This document shows positions 36,673 through 49,142 of a DNA stretch of 64,000 nt, piece by piece (position 1 is the stretch's first letter; each line of letters opens with the position of its first letter). The position numbers and the translations under genes were made by a program. The stretch comes from Watersipora subatra. Lineage: Eukaryota; Bryozoa; Gymnolaemata; Cheilostomatida; Watersiporidae. The DNA is taken from contig NC_088709.1 of the NCBI RefSeq assembly GCF_963576615.1, positions 14,645,264-14,709,263 of the forward strand. Direction: 5' to 3'. The notes under the pieces were generated by a model. The model ran no database searches, was not told the DNA's origin, and saw nothing but the letters and a program-made list of their open reading frames with translations.

Positions 36673-39600
36673 ATGAATACAACAAATGAAGTGGAACTGT
36701 TGGATTGTGATCTTCCAATAGGAGAATGCGTGAGATATATCCTACAGCACTCATTCTCATGGCTTAGAGAACTATATTGCATGACAATGACTTAGTTTAT
36801 CGTTTTAGGTTTACCCTGATTGGAGATGTTGTTGTTGTCTGTTTTTATAGTATTGCAGTACTTTTGTAAAATGTTGCCACTGTCATGTTTTTGTAAGTCT
36901 ATAGATAATAATTACAAACTTTTTATAGGAAATTGCTCGGAAAGTCAAAGTTGGATTGTGCTCATTATCTGTCCTGGTTCTACTGTTGGCTTTTTCCTGC
37001 ATTTTACTGCTCAGGAGATTCCGGCTATCCCATGAAGTAAGTTACAGAGTTGGCACTTTAGTTTATTATAGAAAGAAGGCATATTAAAAATTAAGAAATA
37101 GATGTTTGCTTACATACATGATTTAGTTTATACCTACAGTTATAATTTATATAAGTTTAAAATGACGACATATTTTTATTTCGACGTACAACTGTAACAT
37201 ATCATTATATTATTACGAGGTGAATACCCGGCGTTGCACGGGTTTAAGCTACACATTCATTCAAGATTTGAAACAGCTTATAAATGATGGTGGGTAATGT
37301 AGTTGCCATTGGCTATGTTTCTTTACCCAGTGAATTTGCGTAGCTTGAGCTAGTAATTTAAGCTGGTAACTTAAGTTGGTAACTTAAGTTACTCTAAATA
37401 TTTCCTATAATAAGAGCCATATCCGGTCGTCTGAGGTAAGCATTAGGAAAAACATTGCACTTCACATGAATCAACTCCATATATTTAGCAGATGCTTAAA
37501 TGGGAATTCAAGCGTACTATCATTAGTTCAAGCAGCCACCTTGCCAAGGTGGGAAATAATTGCGCTTATAATTGTTTTGCATCATGATCTCTCAGGCAAT
37601 CATGATTGTCAAGCCTGCTAATAGTAACTAATAGTATTTTCGCAAGCGCTTCAAGCATTTGAGAAAGTCTGGGCACATATTTTTCTTTCGCTCCAGTAAA
37701 GATTGGCAGGTGTAATAAGTGTTTCACAATTACTCCATAGTATGGCAAGGTTGCTGTGTGACACAGTAGTTAGCATGCATGTCTGCAAACTGGTGTTTGT
37801 GAGCTCAACTCCAGTTTATTTGAGCATATTTTATGCACAAACAATTTTGTTTTGTTTGAGCATATTTTATTGCTATAACTAGTCATTCGACAGATAAACA
37901 ATTGCTCACATATATATAGACTTTTACTGAAAGAATTATTGTTACAGAAAGTTTCAAAGTTATTCGTCAATATTTACCAAGAAGCAAAAGTTACTAGTTA
38001 TGAACTTTTATATCACATTTTTAATCTGTATGTTCTTGTTTTGTTATTTGCTAATAGTTGCGTTGTGCAAACCTGGAGATGTTGCTATACATTTAACTAG
38101 TTTTGAATCTTGGTATTCATTACATGCATTTGAATTAGTTTTAAAACTTTATGCTGGTGTTGCGGTTGAAAGTCAAGGTTCCAAATCAATAAAGTTTATT
38201 ACAATCACGCGCATAAATAAAGTCGTAATCTTTCTAAAGTTCTATGCCCTAGCATTTATTATTTTAGCGGATAGTGTGCAACCTCCTTCTGGCATTATTT
38301 GGATACACAATCACATTTCTCTCTGTAAGTACCTGAAAAATATAATGCTATATACTGCCCATCTCTAGAGTACAGTTAGAAGATTGTTTGTTTGCGTAAA
38401 GAGGTTGCTGGAGATGATGGATCTGTTTCTAGAGAGTTATACTTCTTCTCTTTGTTTACCATAAATACTCGCGTATAAGACACACTTTTTTTCTTAAGAA
38501 GTAAAACCCTAAAAACCCTAAAACCTAAAAACCCAGGTGCGTCTTATCTATGGATAACTTTATTATAAAATTTATCTATTTATCATAATATCGAAAATTT
38601 ATTATAAAAACTTCAATCTTACAATAGTTATCTTTGTGGTCACCATTGGCAGATCATAGGCATGTCGACTTTTCTCATGTTGCTGCCCTTGGTGAAAGTA
38701 TGCTCACGATTAATCATCCATTCGGCCCATTTCTGCTTTAATACTGCTTTGAATGGCTAATTCGCAATGACATCCATCGGTTGCAGAATGCTGGTCACGC
38801 TTCTGGGGATGGAAACGAGGTCTGTAATTTGCAGCTTCAATTTTGATTTAACATTGTTGGTTGTACGACATTGGAAATCGTCTAACATCATCACCGATCA
38901 CTGTCACCAATCATTCGGCATGATGAATGTCGAATGATTTCGCCAAAATTTATATGAAACACCACCGTTTCTATAAAAAGTTAATAGATATTTAGGACCA
39001 AAATTAGGATGCGTCCTATACACAGTTATACAGTTATACAGTTTCTTCATCGTTTTTTGGGTCAAATATCGACTGCGTCCTATACATAGTATCGTCCTAT
39101 ACGTGGGTATTTATGGTAGTCACAATGTCAAACAAGTATATAAATCTATTAATATCAAATCAATCGACTAGACGATTCCTGATTTGTCTGACTAAAATTG
39201 AAAAGCGATCTAAAGATGTAGTATTGCGTATGATGATACACAATCATACACAATACTACATCTTACACAATATAATATATTCTAAAAATACACTACAAAC
39301 AAAATTTCGAATTGAAATTGAGATTTTGTTTGAGTTTTAATTAATCACAGCTAGCTAGATGTAGTGTGAATGTGATTGCTGTCCCTAACAGCATACAATA
39401 CTTGTCTACTAGTCTACCACTGTCTCCCTAACTATGCAAGTGAGTCTGACAACTTTATTCGGTCAACAGAATATCTTATGTATCATCCTGCTATATATTG
39501 CATTTTAGATAGACAAGCGGAGTGATAAGTGTTGATATTTCTCTATTTAGAAAGTTTCAGTTGAAGTGGTTCACTGACAGTTGCTAAATATATTACAGCT

Positions 39601-42600
39601 TTCTGGAAGATCGGAAGATTCTGGGACACCTTCTTGTCGTGCTCAAGGATTCTTCATCCAATTGTTCAGTGAGATATCAATCAATGTTATAATAATAGAA
39701 GTTATTTTGGTGTTTGCTTCTGCATTTTCAAAGCTTGCATATATTTATTCTATGAAAATATTTAAGTTGTTTTTATAAATTTTCCTTTAACAGGTTTTGC
39801 TGAATTGACATGGATTTGCAATCTGACCATCTTTGTTTACTTTATCATGATCAAGGAGAAAAACACTTCAAAACATGAAAAGTAAGTGTAGCTCACTCCC
39901 TATTAAAGGCCTTTTTCAATAAGGTTTCACAATTTATTTGTGATGTTTTGAGTTTGATGAGTTTGGCAAAAGTTCTTGAAGCTAAGATATATGTCTGTTA
40001 CAGTAGAGGTAGTGAGAATATTACTACTATGGTAGTGAGTACTTTTTCAGAGCTTCTAATGTAACAGAAAGAAAATGTTTTAATTTTATAATATAGAAAG
40101 AAGTTGGGATTCTTCAATTGAATCAACAGTAATATAGCTATCTTATTGTTTGGCTATATTATTATGTATTATATATTATATTACTGTAACCTATGCTATA
40201 TATTATCATGGTGTTACGAACACCTTCCCTTCTTTCAGCAAGAGCATAATGGTTGCGCTTCATTACATAGCATGACGGCTAGAAAATGCATAGTTAACCT
40301 TCAAACACCATGAGCTTAAAGTCTTTCTCATTTTGAATTGTAACTTGCCTAGCACGAAAACCTTTGTATTTTTAAAATCTCTCAACTTTAACATCTATTC
40401 GTGAAATCTGTGACCTGCCTAACAAACATTCTAGCTAAGAAAGTTTGTCACATTTTTGACTTGAAACTTACTTGAAACTTATTTCACACTTAATCAAGTT
40501 TGTATTTACTGGGTTATGATCTTAATTCATTCAGACTCTACACATTATTGGGATGGATACTACCTGCTATAGTCGCGTGCGTACCACTGTTCACAGACGA
40601 CTATAATCTATCATCTGCTCCGTATTGTTGGATCTCTTCCTCAACCACTGGCCACATCTTTCGCATATTACTGTGAGTCGATGTTTTTAAAACCTATTTC
40701 CCTTTTGCTTAATTGACAAAATACCATATAGAGAATAGTCTGACATAATCCTAAAATTTGTCACTGTTCTAAACGCTTAAATACATATTCAGCCATTTTT
40801 AGTAAATTTAACACTTTCGGTAAAATCAAACGTTTCTTTAGTTTACCAACTATAAAAAAACTCTTACATGAAATGAAGTTTTAAAGATATACTTAAAAAT
40901 GCTTTCAGACAACAAGCTTGAAAATCTTGCACTTCTTGGACACAATTTACAAAACAGAGCACTGCTGAACATTAAACCTTGACATGCGCTAACTATGATC
41001 TGATTATAATATACGTGTTCAATAAACTTTGTTTTATGTTGTAGCTATTGGGCTCCAGCCATAATATTAGATGTTGGAATGATGATAACATTTAGCTATG
41101 TTGTTTGGAAAATTCGGAAAAGGTCAGACAGAACCCTGACAGAAACCAATAATCAGCAGCTAAAGGTAAAGAAGTACTTCCACATGAAAACTAAATACTA
41201 TATACTGAGTTTCCTCTCGACATAGGGTTTCCACAAAACCTAAGTTCAACTTTAAGCTAATTCAGATACGAAAAGAGTTAGTTCATTAGAACGTAGTTTG
41301 ATACCAATGAGTTTCTTGCAAAACTTTGGTCTATTTTGCCTGGAAGTAAACATGGTGACAATTACTATAATAAGTATTTTCAGATCACTTTAAATTTAAT
41401 TTCACTAGCTTTATAAGGTTGTCAATGCAAGTTTTCATTTAGTTATTTAGGTTGCTCTCTGCCAAACTATGTGAAGTGCAGATGTTATAACATTTTTTTG
41501 TTTAAGGCTTAGAATAATAAGATGTTTCTCAAATAAATTGTGTAGGAAATAAGAATAATAACAATAGTTGTGATACATATATTACAAATTCTTACTGTTT
41601 CTAGGAGTATTTTATTCCATTGGCTGGATATGCGGCTGCCTACCTTCTCCTCAGCTTGTCTCTATTTATCACCAGGCTGACCCAAATTTCACTGAACACC
41701 ACATTTGGAAGCGTAATGCTCGTTTCAATTTTGAACAGCTTATGGGGTACGTTTTATCTCATAGACTTATATATTGGATGCCTAACATAATACCTCATTA
41801 GAAGAAATCATAGACAAATTAAAAAACGGTAGGTCATGGATCTTGAATTGCAAACCTATGAAGACATCCACAAGATTTAAAAATAGAGCATTATATGTCA
41901 AAGTTAAGTATAATAAATATGCTAGTTTTGTTGTTCAAAATTATCCATGCAATGGGAGTCATCCTCTATAATGGCTTGAGTGAACTGAAGTGCTATGGGA
42001 CCAGTCAAAGTTCGAAGTTGATTATTAGAAATGGAAATAACATAGAAGTTCAGTCTAGACTCAGTGACCGATGATCTTCTCACCGCTAACGCTGATCATC
42101 TACTGATGTGTTTTTTCTGCAGTTATTATATTATCTCTTGTATAACTTTCCCAATTTATTGCTTTAGGAACTGTCATAAGCTGTTTGGTTCTCCTCACCA
42201 GTAATCGCTCCAACTTTACGAGAAAGCAGTTTGCTAGCGGGTTGAAGTATTACAAAACTCTACTAAAGAAAATATTAAGCCGTGAAGCTTCATCAGGAAG
42301 TAGTAAGTTTTTATTTATTTAACAAATGAAATTATTGCCAAAAAACTTTTTGATTAAAAACTTTTTATAGCATTGTAGTATTTATGTTGTACACATTTCT
42401 ACAAAAGTCGCATCTGCATTAACATGTTTCTCTTTTAGCGTTTATATCAAGTGCTGACAGTACAAAACGAACGGAATAAAATATTTATAATCTAGATCTG
42501 CTATAATAAACTTAAAATTGATTTCTCTTTAAATTGCATGTCGTTCATTATTTATGATCTAACTCTGATCAAGCCTTAACACTATAATAAATGGTATATC

Positions 42601-43264
42601 TTTGGTATTAATGTTTTTGTAGCCTGAGCTAACGAATCAATACAAACTAATACACAAAACAACTATTGGTTATTTAGGAAAGATGATGTATCCTTCATGC
42701 TGGTTGTTTCAGAAATCAGAGTATCTATAATAGTTTGTTGTCAAGTGTACTACTAACTTTACAAATATCAACAAAAACAAAGTTTTAGAACTTTTACTAA
42801 TTCATCAGCTGCAAGCTTTGTATATCGATCTTTTGGGGGGCTTAATTTAAAGTTTTTATTTCATTTAGTGTATCCACTTTATTTTGTTGTTCATTGAACA
42901 GAACTAACATGTGAATAAAAATTAGGTTAAATTTTAAAGTCTATATTCCTATAGGCTTTTTACAACATAGTTTTGTTTAAACTTTGCAAGTCTTTTGTTG
43001 TACTATGTAACAGAGTTTCATATATAAATACATTAGAGTATGAGACATACATGTAAGTTAATATATTTTCATGAGTTAAAACAGAAAAACACAAATATCA
43101 TTCAGCACATGCATATAATTCTTGCATTATATAATTAAGTTTCTATGTTTCTTTGCAACTGAGAAATCTTTTGTGATGCAGGGCCTGATGAAGTATACGT
43201 GCCCAGTACACCATTGGACTCACCTGCAAGCACCCTGCCCAGAAACCAAAACAACGATGATTAA
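36673..43264 (+). CDS. GPR157-like: GPR157-like seven-transmembrane receptor, copy 1 (complete, 10 exons)
   Basis: Exons: 36673-36729, 36929-37036, 38268-38324, 39599-39668, 39794-39881, 40535-40672, 41045-41165, 41605-41746, 42168-42302, 43182-43264. All have GT-AG borders and matching phases; together 999 nt, 332 residues. Seen: N-glycosylation sequon NTT at 2-4; TM1 about 27-48; TM2 in exon 3 (NLLLALFGYTITFLS); Cys87 before TM3 (TPSCRAQGFF) and Cys158 in YCWI of the second outer loop, a probable disulfide; TM4 129-146 (LGWILPAIVACVP); TM5 about 171-194; TM6 about 216-236; TM7 about 246-270; and a Ser/Thr/Pro-rich tail ending NNDD. Length, the CWI motif and the spacing match GPR157, a relative of the Dictyostelium cAMP-receptor group; vertebrate GPR157 signals through Gq at cilia. 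Signalling by this copy is inference. Intron 3 holds a transposon (38459-39116) and intron 2 a composite element. Confidence 0.85.
37217..37925 (+). mobile_element. Composite interspersed element in receptor intron 2
   Basis: Starts TACCCGGCGTTGCACGGGTT. Near its 3' end is a tRNA-like segment at about 37745-37820 (GTAGTTAGCATGCATGTCTG, B-box-like GAGCTCAACTCC), then TTGCTATAACTAGTCATTCG and a TATATATA end. Same plan as the other long copies. Confidence 0.55.
38459..39116 (-). mobile_element. Pogo/Tigger-type element with transposase remnant
   Basis: Inverted ends CCATAAATACTCGCGTATAA ... TATACGTGGGTATTTATGG, flanked by TA (38457-38458, 39117-39118). On the minus strand (about 38905-38705) a broken frame reads TDLVSIPRSVTSILQPMDV followed by PFKAVLKQKWAEWM, the end of the DDE domain of Tigger/pogo transposases. 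The second receptor copy has the uninterrupted sequence at the matching place (CTTTGTTTAGTCACATTGTC read on its own strand, near 63590), proving insertion after the inverted duplication. Confidence 0.88.
42439..42479 (+). CDS. Alternative last exon of receptor copy 1
   Basis: After exon 9, an acceptor TCTCTTTTAG at 42438 leads in the correct phase to a short tail (FISSADSTKRTE) and TAA at 42477-42479. The tail would differ from the exon-10 tail. The second copy keeps the acceptor, but its reading continues past this stop, so the use of this exon is not supported by conservation. Confidence 0.3.
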
Positions 43265-43291
43265 CACAGTGATCGGCAAAGAAAATATGAC

Positions 43292-43297
43292 AATAAA
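43292..43297 (+). terminator. Poly(A) signal of receptor copy 1
   Basis: AATAAA, 28 nt after the stop. The corresponding bases of copy 2 read ACAAAG. Confidence 0.45.
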
Positions 43298-44368
43298 AAA
43301 CTGTCGCTATAATTTCATTTTAACGATACACACATATTCTATCTAGAATTATTACAGATGAGTGTTTTGTCTTAAAATTCGGTGATTTACCTAGCTCAAA
43401 TATTATGATAAAATTATTTAAACTTAACATTTTTGGCAGAAACTCTTTCATCTTCTAATCGCTTCCTTCTAATATTGTGTATAAAAATGAAATACAAACA
43501 ATATATATATTGCATATATTATATTAAATATATATTACAATAAACATTTATATTGCATATACGGCAACTGAAATAAATTTTGTCAAGTCCAGTTGGTGTG
43601 GACTATTTCTGACATCCGCTGTATTACGGTCAGTAAAACCATAGACATCTTTTTATACTTAAATTGCAACAATGAGAAGTTAATTCCAAATATTATTATG
43701 AAACTGTAAACTGCTGGCAAGATACAGCAGGTACCATTGAAGGTGAACTTGACTGCTACATGTATGTTAAGAAATTAATCATACCGAATCAACAGACTGC
43801 ATTCTTGGATAGCTGATTAATACTCTTGGCCATAGAAATCAACGACATTCAATATAAAACTTTATTTGCAAAGCTGTCTAAAATAGGAGGCAGCACTGAA
43901 GAGATCACACTTAACAACGTATGTAGGGCCTACTAATCAAGATGCTTTCTTTGTTTATATTTAGGATATAGCCTAACTGCTGTAGCTTGAGTTCTTCAAG
44001 TCACCAGATAAAATATACAAGACCAAAATACCCAAAAACACAAGTAGATGATCTACTTGGGAACAAAATTATTACCTTGTTGGTAAGCTTTAGCAATAAT
44101 ATACTTTGAGTCAATATTCTATAGAAGCTTTTATTTGATTATAAAATACCTTATTAATTATTGTAACATTTAATTTATTTTGTTTTCAAAAATATTCAAT
44201 TTGAATTGAATCATGGGACGATAAAACATCAAAATAGGCGATTAATTTCTTGCAACTTCGGACACTCTTTCAGAAGGTTTAGTTTGATTGTATCTTGGTC
44301 ACAGCTTATTCACTATCAAAACAAGCTTAAAGGCATTTTCAAACTTTCAAAATAGTCAAAAAAGAAGT
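43298..44368. repeat. 3' flank shared with the inverted copy
   Basis: Matches 50470-51590 in inverted orientation (for example the TATATTGCATATACGGCAACTG region). No gene. The inverted match ends at about 44360. Confidence 0.7.
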
Positions 44369-44706
44369 CAACTCTCACTGGCAATGAGATTTGTCCCCTT
44401 GCCTGATCTGAGCTGCACTGATGAGGCTTCAATAGCCGAAACTGTACTATCTGTAGCATGTTTTACTACGGTTTGGTTGAGCACTATGTGAGAGGTGCAG
44501 CACTATATTAGCCTTTGTTCATAGCCGATCACTTTTATGATTTGAGCACTCGGTGTCAGCGCATTGACTTTCTCAAGTCTGTGAGGCAACTTAGTTGTTT
44601 CATGGCAGAAAGTCAACTCTTATTGGCAATAGGATTTGTCTCCCTTGCTTGCTGTAAGCTGCACCGATGAGGCTTCAATAGCCAAAACAGTACTATCTGT
44701 AGCATG
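44369..44706 (-). repeat. Interspersed repeat, about 1.4 tandem copies
   Basis: Inverted relatives of 20756-21005: one full unit (44470-44706) and a partial one (44369-44469), both carrying GCACTGATGAGGCTTCAATA or a close variant. Confidence 0.75.
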
Positions 44707-45260
44707 AGTACATCTATAATATATTTATCAAAATATGTCATCTGTTTGCATTCCGGCTATAGCTATTAATTAAAATCTTGATACTAAAATTCCACATTCT
44801 GATGGATTTAAACTCACAACATATGCATTGACAAGACTCTTATCTAGACGCTCTACCACTGAGCTAGAACGGTATAGCAATCAGTCATGTTTTCATATAC
44901 CACATAACCCATGCGCATGCTGACTATTTTAGCCTTGCGTTATAATGCCCCTGTTCAGAAATATTTTGGAACCTAAGTATATGCAATGCGATGCTTCTTT
45001 GACTTTTTTTCGTTAAAGCTAATAATTTATTTCGAAATTAAAATTTGGCGATTTTTGTACTGATTATATACGTTACCAAAATATATATGCTGCATCGACA
45101 TTTCGTAGTTTACATTATGGCTATTTATTTTAAATTTTTATTTAGTTCACTACTAATTTATTCCAGCTGCTCCAAAGACTTTTTCCCAGCTACATTATGT
45201 TTTTTGGATTCTGATTTGGTACCTTGCGCTCTACAATCATTAAATATGAACAAAGATTTT
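44707..45260 (-). mobile_element. Composite interspersed element with clear tRNA-like promoter
   Basis: On the minus strand it contains TAGCTCAGTGGTAGAGCGTC, an excellent A box, and, about 40 nt on, GAGTTTAAATCC, a degenerate B box (44812-44885). It is followed by ATTAATAGCTATAGCCGGAA and a TATTTTGATAAATATATTATAG tail. It is truncated at its 5' side. The spacing is wrong for a functional tRNA, and no CCA-stem pairing is seen. Confidence 0.65.
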
Positions 45261-45659
45261 GTTCGTTAAAAAATCTTTTTACATTGTTTCTTTTGGTTCA
45301 AATTAAAACATTTTTTGTATGAATATTTTTCAATTTGCTGTTTAACGTTTATTTTAATAGCGATATATTATATTAACAAGCACAATTTCTTTTCCTCAAC
45401 AGACGAATATTGCTTTCATCAAACACTCATTTTACAAAAGTTCTTATCAGCGCTCACTTTGTGTATTAGCTTAAACATCTTTTCTTCTAAACCTAATCAA
45501 TTAGTAATTTGTACTTAATTTCACATTTTACATCAAACATTTGTAAGATTACTGTAAAATTATCTGTTAGATTATCTGTAAGATTTACTATAAGATTTAT
45601 CGTGTACGATTACAAGTATCAGTTATTTCTCGCTCTCTTATATTTACTCTAAGAAATAT

Positions 45660-45663
45660 CTAC

Positions 45664-45692
<29 letters not shown>
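45660..45692. repeat. (AT)n tract
   Basis: About 30 bp of AT dinucleotide. Confidence 0.9.
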
Positions 45693-45695
<3 letters not shown>

Positions 45696-45752
45696 GTTTG
45701 CTCACCCCGGTTAACCCATATGGGTGGTAATTTCTGCTCTAACTTGGGTCTA

Positions 45753-46016
45753 CTACCAGAGACCTGGGAGTTTGAGCACTCGTCTCAAGATCTTAGCTGT
45801 TCCCAGTAGCGCACTTTTCCGCAACTCACCTGAGTTGATTGTTGTTGGTATTTGAGCAAGCCAAATTTTATGCGCCGGTGTTATTGCACCCAGTGCCCCA
45901 ATGACTACTGGGATTACAGTTGCTTCTACATCCGAACATTTTTCAATCTCTTCTCCAAGAGGGAGATATTTCTCTATCTTTTCTCTTTCTTTGCTGGCTA
46001 TATTGTAGCTAGTCAT
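45753..46016 (-). mobile_element. LINE ORF2 C-terminal fragment
   Basis: An 87-codon minus-strand frame includes VIPVVIGALGAITPAHKI and KSALLGTAKILRRVL, a tail found after the reverse transcriptase in many invertebrate non-LTR polyproteins. No RT or endonuclease is attached, so it is a dead fragment, cut on its upstream side by the hAT element at 46046. Confidence 0.6.
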
Positions 46017-46045
46017 GGGGTACTGCTATATATGATGCTATATAT

Positions 46046-47583
46046 TAGAGCTGCACAATGATCGCGTTAATTAAACGAACGCGACTAATACAAATAAACG
46101 ATTGACTGAGTTGGGCCAATTAATCTTCAATTAAAATGCAACCGAGGTGATGATCTTGATGTGGTTCCTTTCCTTTGTACTGTTTAGTACCATATGTTAG
46201 TAATACTAACGTAGCAGGTTACTACCATTTAATTTACTAACAAATAAATATTATGACAAGCAACACGTTCTTACCCATAAATTAAACCACAATTATTTTG
46301 CACTCAACTATGAAAACACAGTGAGTCGCTAGCATTTAACTTGTTTATACAATGCACAAGCGCCGTGCCGATCTAGCTGTAAGCAGCCATGTTGTTAGTT
46401 GTTTGAACATGTTTCTAGGTAATAGCAACAAAAGTGATTTCAGTATTATTTAATATCTTACAGTTTATTTTTGTTTATTTTTAAAAACTTTCTTAAAGAA
46501 TAGAAAAAGCATAATATTATTATGCTTTATTAGTTATCTTGAGGTGTTGACTGATGTTCTAAAAAAGAATCAAGGAGATTGACCAACTAGAAGCTGAGAT
46601 ATAGCCAGCCAAACACAGGTCCACCAAAACATAAGTGTTTTGGTAATCATCAATATATGACGTATGAAATCGACTTGTGTGCCATTGGTCAATTAAGCCA
46701 ACTAATGCGCTCTCCTATAACAATCACAGCGTTTTAATTGGTTTAATCCCTGGAAGTATAGAACAATCAAATTGGGCCTAACAATTATTGCTCTGAGATT
46801 TCCGAACCAGTCCCTCTGACGTGTAGATTAGTTTTAGCATAAAATAATTAAATAATAAAGCAATAAAGCAAATTAATAAATAATAAAGCATAATAATATT
46901 ATGCTTTCTCTATTCTTTAAGTAAATTATACATGTATTTTCATTTTTCAAAAAAATCACAATCATATTTCAGTTTCAGAATATTAGTAATATAAGATTGA
47001 CACTTTATTGGAACATGAAAGCAGGAAAATGTCTTCCACCCTAGGTAGCGCATTTCTGTAAGTTGTTGGAAGCATAAACAAGAAAGTGAAGTGCAGTATA
47101 TGCCAGAAAGAATTTGCTTACCAATACAGCACATCATCATTAAGATATATTTTAACTAATTCTCATCCTACCACGCAGAAATCATCACCAGCTGTCACAG
47201 ACAATAACTAATACTACTGACTACCGGCACTACTGTCCCCTGTGAGCGGCTATTCTCTAAAGCTGGCAATATTGTATGTAGGAAGAGGGCATCTCTTTAT
47301 TCAGATAATGTAAAGAAACTGTGCTGCCTCAACTCTTGGCTGACTTAATTATAGACTTTCATAGACAGTTTTCATACTCATAATAATTATTACATTGTAA
47401 CTTATGTACATTGTACATAACATGTACTACTGCTAACAATTGTTTAAAATATAATTAATCTATAATATGTAGCTGTATTATTTGTTTTTGAGTATGCAGG
47501 TTTTTGCTAGATTAATTCTAAGATTAACTGGTTTAGACCAGTTATTAATCGCGATCCATTTTTATAATCGTTGTACAGCTCTA
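46046..47583 (+). mobile_element. hAT transposon with internal deletion
   Basis: Ends TAGAGCTGCACAATGAT ... ATAATCGTTGTACAGCTCTA are inverted; the flanks CTATATAT and CTATACAT are an 8-bp target duplication with one change. At 47080-47169 the plus strand reads KKVKCSICQKEFAYQYS, then LRYILTNSHP: a BED zinc finger with the Cys pair kept and the first His apparently replaced by Ile. At 47232-47345 it reads VPCERLFSKAGNIVCRKR, then LYSDNVKKLCCLN: the hAT C-terminal dimerisation region. The catalytic middle is missing, so it can only move with help. Confidence 0.85.
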
Positions 47584-47639
47584 CTATACATATATATATA
47601 AACTTCGAGTAAAATTTTTGCACAGAGTGCTAGATATTA

Positions 47640-48075
47640 TAAAATAGAGCCTGTTATACAGAAACGGAAGTTTGCAACTTATGGTTAAAACACTTTTATT
47701 ACTAACAGTTTCATGCTCTGAAGGAGCAATCATCAGATAAAATATGTCAATCAACTACAGGTGTTTATATAATAGAGGTGAAGTAGCTAACAGATTGAAA
47801 TGTTTAACTACATAAAGTCCATGGTCTTACTACAGCTTATGTCTTGTGGTTGCATAACAAGAATTTGTCTACACGTCTGTATGTAGATGACAGTGCATTT
47901 CGCCTGTTCAATGTAGCCAACTCAGGCATTCGAATGATGTAAAACTTTTCTCACAAACACAAGTTACATGTCTTAGTTGAACATTTAAATGATGTTGCCT
48001 TTCTAACAATTCTCCATCTTATATTAAAATCAATGTTGTTCTCCTTAAAGCTCCATACGTATTTACTCAATCCGG
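47640..48075 (-). mobile_element. Penelope-like retroelement C-terminal fragment (putative)
   Basis: The minus strand reads KYVWSFKENNIDFNIRWRIV, then CNLCL-stop-EKFYIIRMPELATLN and RRNALSSTYRRVDKFLL, with one in-frame TGA. This pattern (W-x-LK near N-I-x-W, paired Cys, L-N-x-R-N) is frequent at the end of Penelope-like and related retroelement proteins. Downstream, GAAACTGTTAGTAATAAAAG is a typical 3' neighbour. Class assignment is from memory of such tails and needs a search. Confidence 0.45.
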
Positions 48076-48182
48076 CGCTAGATCTCTTTTGTGCATGTCT
48101 AAATGTTGACCACAAGTCAGCATCTTATTGTTAATACGCTGATTTTTAATACCCGGACAACGCCAGAAGGCACAGCTAGTAT
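48075..48182 (-). mobile_element. 5' end of composite element family
   Basis: On the minus strand ACTAGCTGTGCCTTCTGGCG, then TTGTCCGGGTATTAAAAATC, matches the start of the composite elements and abuts the Penelope-like fragment directly. Confidence 0.5.
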
Positions 48183-48223
48183 ATATATATATAGATTTCA
48201 AGATCTATATATATATATCTATA

Positions 48224-49038
48224 TACAGTGAAACACGGATAACTCAAACTTCAAGGGACCGAGCAAAAGTGTTCGAGTTATTAGAGCGTTCAAGTTATCA
48301 GGACAGTCATAAGTGCACGTATTTATCAGTAGATACATGTATATATACAAACTATATATCAATCAAAAGCATAGATTGATTGTTGCAAGTTAAAGGGTCT
48401 CTCGTGTGAAGTTTTAAATATTTTTTAATCAGAAAGTATAGATATTTTTCTATCACTTGAGATTTGTTTGTTGCTTTAGGTGATGTGACTGCCAGGACAT
48501 TCTCAGATTAAAATTGGCAAAACTTGATCGCGGATAAAACGCTCAGAAAAAATACATACGTATTTTTCTACCGGGCGTTTTAACCAAGATCAATTTTGCA
48601 GTAAGTCAGTTATTACAAAACTGCTTTACCATTAAAAACCCATTATCAATTTTGCCGATATTACTTTAAAGTTATCCAAAATTTATCTTGCTTTTCTTGC
48701 ATTCGGAGGGCTTATTGCTAAGCGGATGTTTGGTAAAATTTGATTTTTGCAAACCTTTAGAAAAGTCGTTAATGAAAATATTTGTCGATGTTGGTAATAA
48801 CGAAGCCTAAGAGCTACTAAAAGTCGATGTTTATCTCTATGGCTTGGAATAAAGTGATATTCTAAAGCGATAGTAACAACCGTCTCGGTAGCCGTTTGGC
48901 AAAAAACTGTTCGAGTTAACGGAGTTTCGGTCGAGTTATCTAAAGCCATTTATCATTGCGTGGGAACGGACCAAGCAAATCCATTTGAGTTAACCATGTG
49001 TTCGATATATCCGAGGGCGATTTATCCGAGTTTCACTG
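48224..49038 (+). mobile_element. TA-flanked mariner-type MITE, left copy of palindrome
   Basis: Starts CAGTGAAACACGGATAACTC and ends ATCCGAGTTTCACTG, with TA on both sides. The phrase GGTCCGTTCCCACGCAATGA (read inverted) and the CGAGTTA-rich ends resemble pogo/Tigger-type non-autonomous elements. No transposase. Confidence 0.75.
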
Positions 49039-49142
49039 TATCTATATACAGTGGACGTTTTTGAAATAAGTTTCACTGTATATAAACACAGTGAAACTCG
49101 TACTGTATCTATATACAGTACGAGTTTCACTGTATCTATATA

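Noticed and set aside
43122-43346. 74-codon frame including ATEKSFVMQGLMKYTCPVHH
   Set aside because: Out-of-frame reading over receptor exon 10; the spliced frame is the one conserved in codons between copies.
44812-44885. tRNA gene
   Set aside because: Good A box but degenerate B box and no convincing cloverleaf; embedded in a repeat family.
48683-48949. 88-codon minus-strand frame
   Set aside because: Within a palindromic MITE; no transposase motif, and broken in the other arm.
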